The notes under the pieces are model-generated. The model saw only the letters and a program-made list of their open reading frames with translations, was not told the origin of the DNA and searched no databases. From Haliotis asinina (Eukaryota > Mollusca > Gastropoda > Lepetellida > Haliotidae), in NCBI RefSeq assembly GCF_037392515.1, contig NC_090280.1:74946504-75010503 (forward strand): a DNA stretch of 64,000 nt, written 5' to 3'. Shown piece after piece: positions 54,181-64,000 of the stretch. Position numbers and translations under genes: made by a program. Positions within the stretch are counted from its first letter, which is position 1. Every line of letters starts with the position of its first letter.

Positions 54181-55660
54181 ATGAAGGTGGAATGTACAAA
54201 GAACATAAAGTAAAAGCTTTAACTAAATCTGACATTGTCAGTAAGCTGGCTGAAATTCTCGCCATACATTCTTCTTCGTCAAATTAAGTTCCAGAATTTC
54301 AAAAATATCAGAAACAGCAGGTGAAGAAAGGAATGAAGTTTAACCCAGACTATGGCAAAGATTATAATGAATTATTTTCATAGCATGAGCTCCACACTGT
54401 CCTTGACCAAGGTCATGATACAACAACAGGAGCTGATAAATATTCACTATCAGCACTTGAACTAACTAAAATTTATTTACACTCCGGCATTAGAATTTAC
54501 ATCAGAAGCATTTACCTGATTCATTTTTGGAAACACTTCTAAATATATATGATACAATATCAATATAACTGACACCTTCGTGGCGCAATGCTACTTTTGT
54601 ACCTCTTCTAAAGCCTGGAATCTAATTACAGACCAATCTCTTTAACAAGTTGTGCCTGTACAACCATTGACACGAACGGTAAATATTAGATTAGCATGGT
54701 ATCTTTAAACAAATAGTCTTATAACAAATATTCAATGTGGTTTAAGGAAAAGTCGTAGTACCACTTATCATTTGGTACGTTTTGCATCCTTTGTTGTTAA
54801 TGTTATAGGAAATAAACTACATGCAGTATCGATATTCTTTGATCGCGAGAGGGCAATACGGTACCACCTGGAAGCATGCCATTTTAAAGAATTTACATCA
54901 TTTGGGTTTGAGGGATCGTTTACCTCCTTTTATATTACAGTTTTTTAACAGACAGGCGATTTAAAGTCCGTAAGGATTCATCTCTGTCTGAGCTTTGTGT
55001 CCCACAAGGTTATATTTTTTCTGCCACACTGTATCAAGGTCAACAGCTTATACAAGGTTTTAAATCATGCGTTTATTTGATAACTTTTTGTGTATGGTAT
55101 TAATATTTCTTGTTGCGGTAAATATATACATGCAAATGAGCAGCAGTTTCATGTGTGTTTAAATAAAAACAAACAAATAAATTTTCTAAATCCAAAACTA
55201 ATTAAATACATTTTTGTAGAAAATATAAACTGCACATAGTTGGCACGCCAATCAAAGTTGGTATGGAGGCCAAGTTCTTAGGTTTAATTTTTGATTAGTA
55301 TTTCAATGCCAAAACATTAAAGTATCCGTTAATTATCATTTAATCATTGAGTCTTAAAAGAAATAGAGTTGACTGATACATTTTTAACAATATATTTTGT
55401 GAAACGATAAATGATAGTAGAACAAATTAGCAACTGTTACGAGAGTGTGGTTTTTTTTTCTCATTTGTATAATCACTGATTAGGTTATAGTTATTATAAG
55501 TCACATTTCCAGTCATATATATTCAGTGGCAGTAGTATGTTAGCGGCAGGCCATTTGATAGCGCTTCAGCTTCCTGACCTTGGCAATCTTGTGTTTACGT
55601 CCTATTGTTCTGACTGAATACTGCTACAGCCACATTTTGTTGGAATGTTCCCGACAGTAT
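54180..55660 (+). mobile_element. Degenerate LINE, related to the one at 2,145-6,643
   Basis: Scattered stretches match ORF2 of the first LINE in order: SKLAEILAIHSSSSN, FQKYQKQQ, DYNELFS, TTTGADK, NIQCGLRKSRSTT-like text, VSIFFDRE-like text and KVGMEAKFLGLIFD. Stops and indels are dense, so it is much older. Near 55,630 a HILLECS-like motif may come from a second LINE. Confidence 0.75.
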
Positions 55661-55679
55661 ACGTAAAGGCTGGTTGTTG

Positions 55680-57085
55680 TGTTCACGTATTATACTGGAG
55701 TTGTGTGTCTTTGCCTATCATCGACCGTTTGTCAACATCATCTGAATCATCTGCCCTTGAAGACTGACACTCCGTGTATGACTGCTCTGTCTAAACACGC
55801 TTCATTTAGAATTTCTGTTTTCCGTAATGCCAAGTTATTATTTGATATTTGTGACCCATTATTTGTTGCATTGTACTAGAAATCATCTGTAGCTTGCCCA
55901 TTGTTTACTCAATATATATTTGAATATTTTAGACTTGTCTGTGTTATATTTTGCTGGTTCAAAGGGAATCTCTTATACCTCTTCTCACGGTCATTTATTA
56001 ACTGTAACAGCCTTCAGAACTCTAAATAGTCTGGATAAAGCTTACTGTGTTTGTATTTACCTTGAAAGTCTGTATTATGAACGCTCGATGTAGCAGCGAT
56101 CTAGAAACTGAGGATTGAACGTATATAGGTAATAATGGTTCAAGCCTCTATACTATCTGAAATAGGAAAAAACCTGTTTTCCATGTTTATCCCTACAATT
56201 TATGCAGTTGGTATGTAAAAGTGTGAAACTAAGCTCAGCCTAAATACAGTTCCAGTGATAAGGAGATAGGAAAAGTAATAAAAGGGCCTTACCGAGGAAA
56301 GATTAGTACAGAAATGAATAATGTAGACCTTTTCAAAGTCTAAAGCGATCAGACCATGGCTTTATGCAAATTAGTGTGCAGTGATATTGTACTATAAATG
56401 ACACTTTTAAAGTTAGACTTAGCTTCATTATAAACGATAACGTTCATGGTAAAACTACTAAGGATGTTGCTAACATACAGACTCACTATAAAAAGAAACA
56501 GATAGGAGGGGTCGTCTCAAAAGCAAAACCACGACGGGTGTAGCAGACGATGATCGGGGTTGGGGTCGGACTGGTTGACAGAGGTATCAGCTAAGATATG
56601 ATAATCTTTTAGGGAAATTATACAAGGGAAATACACAGTATGTCATAACAATTTACAAATAATACCCAGTCCTGTCGATCGCCGGGTGACCTTGCTATCT
56701 ATAAATTTTGAGACATTTAATACGATGCTTTCCTGTGGGTATCAGGTATCATAATCTTTTACATATCTCAACATAAATGTTATGAAAGAAATACGCTTAA
56801 GATGTTTAATCAATGGATTTAGACACATTCAACACACACGAAAACACAGAAAATATCTTCGAGATGGCCCCTTGAGCCTGTAGGCGCATGCATTTCATGC
56901 CAAGGTGAGTCGACGGTTCGTCGTCAAACCTGGATGTGCGACCTAATTGCCATCTATAGTCTGATCTATTGTTTTCAACAGCTTGTATTTTTGTGTTAAA
57001 GTCTTGCTGGATTTTACGAGTAAACATACTTTTCTGGTAAACCTCTTATGCATCCCACTGAATGACAAGTTAGGCCAAAGTGAGT
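55680..57085. other. No gene recognised
   Basis: AT-rich spacer. Frames of up to 73 codons occur but carry no motif and have no second copy in the window. Confidence 0.55.
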
Positions 57086-57089
57086 TATT

Positions 57090-57212
57090 TCGACGTATCC
57101 TGTGATAGTCTAGTTTTACGGTCCTTTGTTGACAGATATTATAAATTAATTACTTTGTTGTCATTGCTATATGGCTGTAATATTGCCGATGTATGATTTT
57201 AACTCACTCACT
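57090..57212 (+). mobile_element. LINE 3' tail, 5'-truncated
   Basis: 'tgatagtctagttttacggt' to 'tatatggctgtaatattgcc' and ACTCACTCAC, very close to 6,520-6,643. Confidence 0.8.
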
Positions 57213-57224
57213 TGCTCAAATCAG

Positions 57225-58170
57225 TCAGACACAGGAAAGAGCATATCAGACTCGAACAGGTTTTTGTCTTGAACTTAAGACTTTGAACACTTCTACCTTA
57301 GCCAAAATTAATATTAGTGTGAATGAGTGGCATCGACATTTTAGAAATCTCCTCAACTCAGAAAATGATAATAATACAGATGACTTTGTTGCTTTTGGTT
57401 CTAGAAATCTTCAGGCAATGATGACATAATATCCGAGTTAATTAATTCTCAGAATTCGGCATATTATCCTAGAAATATTTAGAAATATTATTATACATGA
57501 TTTTAGAAAATGGTACTTTTCCAACTTATTGGACAATCGGTATCATTGTCCCGATCCTTAAATAAGGATGGCCCGATAATCCAAATGATTACAGAAGAAT
57601 TACTCTTTGGAGTATTTTAGTAGGTTTTAACAGGCAATTAATAACTTGGGTAGAGGCATTGAATGAAATAAACGGAACTCAGGCAGGATTAAGACATGAA
57701 TATACGACTACTACTTTTTCATACAAAGTGTTATACAGATATACCTCAGCATCAAAGGTGGTAAACTTTTCTTTGATTTCGAAAAAGCATTTGCTTCATT
57801 TCACAGACAAACAAAACCTACGGTCTGTTTTATTACCCTAAATTGAAAACAAATGATTCATAATATGTATGATATTCTGATATTCTTTCGAACTGAAACT
57901 CAAGGTAGGACAAGGCTGTATACTTAGCCCATTTTCATTCTCAGTTTTCATATTGAATTAGAAACCCAAACTGAAGGCAATTGTGAATATGCAATACAGA
58001 TGCACCCTGACCAAGTACATATTTTTTCTTCTTTTAGTATTCTCAAGCACTGTTACAGGTTAATAAAGACTTATACTAGGACTTGAGAGTTATTGTAACA
58101 AATACAATTAACTGTAAATAGAAACAAAACTAACGTAGTAGTGTTTAGAAAGTGGGAACTTTTATTTTAA
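57225..58170 (+). mobile_element. Degenerate LINE (RTE/Jockey-like) polymerase
   Basis: Readable pieces in order: NEWHRHFRNLLNSEND, GIIVPILK, NPNDYRRITL, NGTQAGLRHEYTTT, FDFEKAF-like text near 57,775, KVGQGCILSPFSFSVFI, and the V-V-FRKW-like motif near 58,140. The YADD box is not seen. Many stops and shifts. Confidence 0.75.
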
Positions 58171-59235
58171 AAGGTAAACAGTTCGTACAAGTAATTGGGA
58201 ATGTTTTTCACTAATTCTTTATCTTGGATAACACATATTAATTACGCCCGCTCGCATGCACAAAAAACCATGATAGGTATCTTTAAAAAATTAAATATAC
58301 TTGTGGAGGCATCAATGTAAGTTTAGTAATTTTACTTTTCATTCACTGGCTCTCAGCAGACTGGTCATAAAACATCGGCTAAGGACAGGTCCACCACGTG
58401 TAACAACACTCAGGGAAGATACATCCCTTTTTCGAAATCACAAAGCCAAGTAATGTAAAAAAAGTTAAGAGCTAGACCTATCTTAAAGACGTTAATCGGT
58501 TTAAACCAGATAACAAAACATCATTCCCGTCTATGGCAACCGCAACATTTGGATCTCTTTCGAGAGTGATAAGGGGAACTTTGAACTCACCATGAAGTTA
58601 AATGGTTAATCAAACGCATAATGGACAGAGCTTTATCCATACTCACAAGCCTTTCTGACAACAGACACTGAAGGCATTAAGACACAGCAGAAAGTAAAAC
58701 ATTACCTGTCAAGTCTGAGCAAAGAATCAAAGGAACTGTATTTTCCATTTAACACAGAGGAGCAAAGCTGTCAAGGGCAACGTCAATACAACACCGTCAT
58801 TTGCCATAGGACACACGATTAAACAGCAATCAAGAAGCGATAATGACCAACAGAGTATATTTGGGTATGACTTGATCTGGTGACACATCTGATCTGAACT
58901 GCCACATTCACAGTTATTATGTGGGTGATAGTGTTCTTCTGTGTCTGTTACTACATATGCTTCCTAAACAAAACTTTTGGACGTGATAAGTGTTTTTCTA
59001 GGATGTGATTTGTTCCAATATATTGATAGGTATATATGACACTATATGTTTTCCCTGTTCGTTGTCTGAGAGGAGGGTTTGGTGAAACACCCAAAATGCA
59101 TCTATGTATGGTCCGAAACTCTAAGTGTATTACCAACCCAATCTTTCATCAGATGAAACAAAGGTGACTTACTCGTTCTGCAGGTCATAAAAACGGTTAC
59201 ATGTTACGTCCTTTGAACATTTCAGGTAGAAAATT
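58170..59235. other. No gene recognised
   Basis: No motif and no relative elsewhere in the window was found. It separates the LINE from a SABATH fragment. Confidence 0.55.
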
Positions 59236-59239
59236 TATA

Positions 59240-59720
59240 AGCTATGTCGATGTGTTTGCAAGCGAATGTTCTTTAACGGATCAAAACACAAATTTGTCAA
59301 CAGCATGCATTTCAGGGTGTCTGTCAGTGTAGGACCTTGATATTCAACATTGCAGACCTTGGTGCAGCTGATGGTTCCGCCAACAAGGCCATTTTTGGGG
59401 TGAGTTGTTGACAAGTTCATCATGGCCTCAACACCCACTTCCATTCAATCTAGCACGATTTGTAGAAGGATCGTTATAAGGGGCCATTTCTTATCCGGTC
59501 TTCCACCTTGATAGACAATGCACAATGGCTTCTGAGAACACACTTTACTGGAAGACGCGCTTGAGGCGAAGTAGGGAATTGAATCAAGAGGGCTCAGTTG
59601 TCACATGTAAAACCTCTGAGTTTGTCGTGAACGACTACGACCTGCACAGTGACGCTGATTTAAATAGAATACACACACCCTCATCCAACTGTTCCAAAGC
59701 CTTACTTCCCCGCTAATGCA
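59240..59720 (+). pseudogene. SABATH paralogue 2, fragment
   Basis: Reads FNIADLGAADGSANKAIFG (motif I, close to the plant-type IADLG), followed after losses by a stretch matching the EMDNVY region and then YWKTRLRRSRELNQEGSVVT (the helix before the GGLLVV strand). The substrate-pocket part is missing. It matches the inverted fragments at 13,920 and 39,760 better than copies A-C, which supports a separate subfamily. It is followed by the same non-coding flank as those fragments. Confidence 0.8.
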
Positions 59721-60025
59721 CAAGGCATCTTTCACATACTGCATCAAATCGGCATATGTGTTGTCCATACGGGATAAGCTTCGCTCAGCTTTAAACCTGT
59801 TTTACATTCGGTAATCACTGCAAGGACACCTCCTTGACTTGTGCTTGAAACCTGAACACCTCTCACTTCTGGCAGTCAATGACTGATGTTTTTCAGTATG
59901 GACTACTGACGCCAAATCCTACCCCGGATCTTCCCGGATTATATCGTACACAAATAACTGTCATAGGCTACTATCATGCGAACAGAGGAGTAAGCGTTGA
60001 ATGCATTTATCTAAGTACTGCAAAT

Positions 60026-60740
60026 ACTGTCCCAAAAAAGAAACGCTTAGGCCAGAAATCTGTTGCGAAAATGTTGTGTTTTCAATTATGTATAACTCCT
60101 CCACAAATATAGTTTAGTGCATGGCGTTTTACACCAGTTTAGAAGGTAATGTCTATACAACCAAGGGATACATTTAGATAACGGAGACAATTGTGACGGC
60201 GTAGCACGGGCCCGACGTCGGATCTCCTGGCCCACAAAGCTGTCTCTTTCAACCTGTTCCATGCAGTTTGACCGGATATCCTATAAAGCCAAGGCAGCCT
60301 GGATGTTGTGCTCTCATCCGTGGCAGCACGCCACGTAGTACCCGCATGTACTGGTCTTCAAGTACAGTGGCAACTCGAGGTCTGTGGGATGGGGACGGTC
60401 ACGGCGGGCTTATATATCAGGTTCCCTTGCTTTCAGACGAATCTCTTTCAACATGTTCCATACAGTTTTTGACCGGATAGCCTCAGAAGTCCAGGCACCC
60501 TGGCTGCTGGGCTCTCACCCGTGGCAGAACAATCACGCAACTGCAGTGTCCGGATGTAACGATCTTGGGCTATAGTGCTAACTCGAGGTCTGCCTGTACG
60601 GGAACGGTCATTTGTTATACCTGTTTGGTTCCAACGAGCTGCTAATCGTGATATCTTGCTCACACTAGCATTCAGACGCCTGGCAACAGAAGTTTGTTAA
60701 TCTCCTGCGTGCATTCTTTCAATGGCGATGTTCCGTGTTC
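60026..60740 (-). mobile_element. Tc1/mariner fragment with internal tandem duplication
   Basis: The left edge is a terminus 'ctgtcccaaaaaagaaacgc'. The minus strand reads MSKISRLAARWNQTGITNDR and RVSTIAQDRYIRTLQLRD, a Tc1 helix-turn-helix region. A block of about 200 bp ('ttgaccggat..' at 60,265 and again at 60,472) is repeated. The catalytic domain is missing. This is the same family, in reverse, as at 13,165 and 38,925. Confidence 0.8.
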
Positions 60741-60744
60741 CGAG

Positions 60745-60850
60745 TCAAGACGTGGTGTTTGACTGTGTTAATTATTCCATCACAAGGGATAACTTTTATA
60801 TCACGATGGATCTTTTTAATAATGTCAGCTATCATTTAATTATTGCGTTT
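60745..60850 (+). mobile_element. LINE ORF2 C-terminal scrap
   Basis: Reads DCVNYSITRDNFY then DLFNNVSYHLI, matching DCVEYSITRDKYF..DLFSNINYHLS at the end of the LINE at 5,990-6,085. Confidence 0.85.
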
Positions 60851-60926
60851 GGTTTGTCAAATGACTTGTATATATGTAACCGGAGTGGTTTTGGACATAC
60901 CACAACGGCAAATAGGTTCCAGTAGA

Positions 60927-61289
60927 TGTCAGGGTTTATTGGCAAACTCGTAACAGAAAGGCCCGAGTGTATGGCACTGCGCCCCTTTCGACGTCAGAAA
61001 CGTTAGCAAGTATGTTTGCCACACCTGTGAAAAAGCTGTATATGCTGACCAGTGACTGAGAGACTGAAGTGGAAAGGTAATCTGACCCACAAACACTCTG
61101 CTTGGGAATATAAGGGGCCTGGGACTGAGACAAGACAATAGGTGAAATGAACAACGTAAGTGCTGGGCTCACTGTGCTATTGTGAAAGTGAAGCAAGTTA
61201 GATTGAGTGGTTAAAGTGGGGCTAGACTTAATGATTAAAATACAAGTTAAAATATACTGGCTAATATATACCATTTAAATACTCCTACA
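60927..61289 (-). repeat. 3' LTR of the Ty3/gypsy element
   Basis: Read on the minus strand the 363 bp begin TGTAGGAG directly after a purine tract and end CCTGACA. The TG..CA ends and the purine tract support the boundaries. The partner LTR lies outside the window, so the ends are not confirmed by a second copy. Confidence 0.7.
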
Positions 61290-61303
61290 TTCTTCCCTCC
61301 CCA
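61290..61303 (-). other. Polypurine tract
   Basis: ggggagggaagaa on the minus strand, immediately before the LTR start; this is the usual plus-strand primer position. Confidence 0.65.
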
Positions 61304-64000
61304 GGAAAATGACGTCTCTGTCATCCTGTGTTTTGGCGTGTGAGAATATGTAGAAATGCTTTTGTGATGTCTGGTGCAGTATCTTGTAGTGTTGGTTAAA
61401 TGCTCTAGGTACCGAACCCTAGCCAACCATTCTGGTTCTTCTGTGATATGGCTGAGTGCATACTGTCCTGAACGCACCCAACTAGGGGGTTGCCTAGCAC
61501 GTGTCGACCTTCGTGGTGCCACACTGACTCTACTAGTGTCTGGAGCAGAGTCATCTGCGATGTCCATTTCTTCAACTGCTTCAGGTGAAGACACAAAGTC
61601 CAAAACACCAATGTCTGTTCCTGCTTCTTCACTTTCAGGAATGACGTCATCTCTATGTAGATCTGATATATTAATACCAACATCTTCATCCACTTCATCA
61701 TCAGAAAGATTCAACTCTGTGTCTCCCTCTCCTGGGATGTGACCGTCGTCACCAGAGATGTCTTCCGCTGCTACTTCAGTCTCATGATCGTCACCACTCG
61801 CCTGAATAGCAGCATCCGTATCTACAGACGCATCCTGTTTGGTATCTGTTGGAATACCAGACACTGCAGCATCTCAAATTTTGTGGATCTCTACAATCGC
61901 GTCTTCCTGACTGATGTTGTCATCTGGTCGTACTTTATCTGGCTCCGGTGGTGGTCTAGATCGTCTTGGCCTTGGTACAGGTTTGGGTCCGGCTGATGGA
62001 GGTTGTGCCTCGGGAGATGACCCAACCTCATCAAAGTCATTAAGAGCACCGATGGGCAAAAGGAGATCCCTATGCAAAGTCTTCTGTCGACCTTCACCAT
62101 TCTCCTTCTTCACTACAAAGACAGGAACATCTTGATTAGGCTGAGACAAAATGATGTAAGGGTCCTCCTCCCATTTGTCTGACAGCATATGTTTGTCTTC
62201 AAATGCCAATATCTTTACTAGCACGCGCTCTCCAGTCTGCAGTATGGCTCCCCTCACCCTTACGTCATATCCTTTCTTCTGCTTGTCACGAGACGTTCTG
62301 GTTGAAGCAAAGGCAAGTTCATACGAATCCTTCAATCGTTTCCTGAGTGATCTAGTATACTCATTGAGTGATGTCGGTGTCATACCAAGTTCTAATCCAA
62401 AGGCAAGGTCTAGAGGCAGACGTGGTTCCCTACCAAACATTAAGAAGAACGGCGATTGTCCAGTTGAATCATGGCGTGTGCAATTATACGTATGCACAAG
62501 AGGCCCAGTGTGAGATTTCCAATCACTCTTCTTGTCAGGGGATAAAGTTCCCAACATGTCACATAGTGTGCGATTGAACCTCTCGCATGCCATTTCCCAT
62601 AGGGTGATATGGTGTCATTCTGGATTTCTTCATGCCAGTTAATGAACACAATTCTTTTATAAGATTTCCATCAAAGTTTGCTCCTTGATCAGAGTGTATA
62701 TGCTGTGGAATACCATAATGCACAATGAAGTTGTCAAAAAAGGCTTTAGCTGTGGTCTTGGCTGTCATATTGTTGGTGACATATGCCTGTGCATACCTGG
62801 TGAAATGATCCGTGACAACTGTGCTTTCCTCCTTTGCATGGCTCAAGGTCCAAGAAATCCATTGATACTAACTCTAGTGGTTTAGTGGTTTCAATTCCTT
62901 AGAGTGGAGCTCTCTGATTGGTTGGCGTCTTACGACAAATGCATCGCCTGCAATTTGTGATCCATTCATCAACGTCTTTAGACATGCCTGGCCAGAAGAA
63001 TCTATCTCTCAAGAGAGACAAAGTCCGGTCTCGTCCTGGATGACCCATATTGTCGTGAAGGCCTTCTAATGCATCTTTGATGAAATCAGCTGGTAAAACC
63101 AATTGCTTTCTAGTTTGTCCATTAATAGACACCACTCTATACATAACTCCCTGTTCAAGATGTAAATTCCTTGAGATCTTGAGCAATATTGAGTGAGTAG
63201 GAGAATTACAGAAATCCTCTCTCCTTGGTTTCTTGTGAGATTGTAAACTTCTTATACATTGCTTCAAGATTGGGTCATAGCTCTGTGCCTTCCTCCAATC
63301 CCCTTTTGACATCCTGGCTAAAGGGACACCAATGGTATCTAGATTCTCCTCCAGAGTTAAGTCAACCTGCATACATAAAGTCTCAACATAAGGTTGAGTA
63401 TGAATGACATTGCCCACTTCAAAGGCAGAAACTCAAGTCGATGTGCAGAATAGTTTTTCTCAGCTTTGTTTAACCCTCTGCTGGCATATGCAATCACTCG
63501 CTTCTGTCCGTCTTGCTCTTGGTACAGAACAGCGCCCAGTCCATGAGTACTAGCATCGGTATGGAGTTCAAATGGTAAACTGTAATCAGCATAAGCTAGA
63601 ATAGGAGGTGAAACCAGAAGCTGTTTTAGGTGATGGAATGCCTTTTCTTGCTCTCGTCCCCATATCCATAGCTGTTGGGCAGCTTTCTTCCGTGTTCTCT
63701 TTGACTGAGCTGGTGGAGGCATAAGGTTTGACAAAGGCTTGGTGATTGCAGCAAAATTCTTCACAAATCTCCGGTAATACCCTGCGAATCCAAGGAACTG
63801 TCTAACTTCTATTGGATTCTTTGGTTGAGGCCATGCCTTGATCTTTTCAACTTTAGTCGGATCTGGTTCAATGCCTTGTCCGGATACAATATGTCCTAAG
63901 AACTTGTTTTTAAAAAAACTGCACTTGTCTGGCGCAAGCTTGAATCCACAGTCCCTGAGCCTCTTGAACACCATCTTCAACCTATGTTCTTCAAAGGTAT

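Larger units (their letters stand above)
60927..64000 (-). mobile_element. Ty3/gypsy retrotransposon, 3' part, runs off the right edge
   Basis: From right to left on the minus strand: end of reverse transcriptase with KFLGHIVSGQGIEPDPTKVE and FLGFAGYYRRFVKNF; RNase H with LHTDASTHGLGAVLYQ and IAYASRGLN (63,357-63,980); integrase zinc-binding region with GHPGRDRTLSLLRDRFFWPG (62,899-63,417); integrase core with FTRYAQAY and HSDQGANFDG (62,559-62,846); the C-terminal integrase region (61,874-62,593); a short acidic tail; a polypurine tract at about 61,290-61,303; and the 3' LTR. The coding part is readable through nearly its whole length and looks younger than the fossils in units A-C. It has a few breaks and is therefore broken in this copy. 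The gag side is not in the window. Confidence 0.9.

Noticed and set aside
61374-62885. Plus-strand frames of 60-122 codons near the right end
   Set aside because: They are reverse-strand shadows of the gypsy element's coding part.

Overview
The window looks like a repeat-rich stretch of a marine mollusc genome, most likely a vetigastropod such as an abalone. This rests on intron-bearing genes, an AT-rich base with dispersed SINEs, and SINE and LINE copies that nearly all end in (ACTC)n, a style I associate from memory with abalone. The species is an inference. There are no operons, tRNA or rRNA genes, and no CRISPR arrays. Almost everything is mobile-element debris around two kinds of host gene.

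Layout. Positions 1-2.1 kb hold a minisatellite split by a SINE, a tRNA-derived SINE and a minus-strand fragment of a SABATH-type carboxyl methyltransferase. Positions 2,145-6,643 are one LINE with RNase H domain remnants, flanked by perfect 13-bp target-site duplications. It starts exactly at a sequence that folds like a hepatitis-delta-type ribozyme and is internally deleted. From about 7.0 to 52.2 kb the DNA is a head-to-tail triplication, units A (about 7.0-31.8 kb), B (31.8-47.0 kb) and C (47.0-52.2 kb). Each unit runs: short repeat R, Ty3/gypsy fossil, TATA-bearing leader region, SABATH methyltransferase. In A and B this is followed by LINE, Tc1 and inverted SABATH debris and then an SLC13-type carboxylate/sulfate transporter gene. 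Only the SABATH gene of unit A (11,683-12,906) is an intact open reading frame. The B copy carries an in-frame 312-bp deletion and the C copy two frameshifts. The SLC13 gene of unit A is recognisable over eleven exons but carries a stop, several frameshifts and a damaged acceptor. The B copy keeps only five exon remnants.

From 52.2 to 60.9 kb there is a Tc1/mariner element with a LINE piece inside it, two worn LINEs, and a further SABATH fragment joined to Tc1 sequence. That block is an inverted relative of the debris following the A and B methyltransferases. From 60,927 to the right edge lies a minus-strand Ty3/gypsy element with its 3' LTR and polypurine tract, running out of the window.

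How it may work together. SABATH enzymes put methyl groups on carboxylates and SLC13 proteins import carboxylates, so a repeated methyltransferase-transporter pair invites a functional link. The evidence here is only proximity and co-duplication. The transporter copies look dead, so the link may be historical. Many one-base indels in otherwise well-conserved exons also leave room for assembly error.
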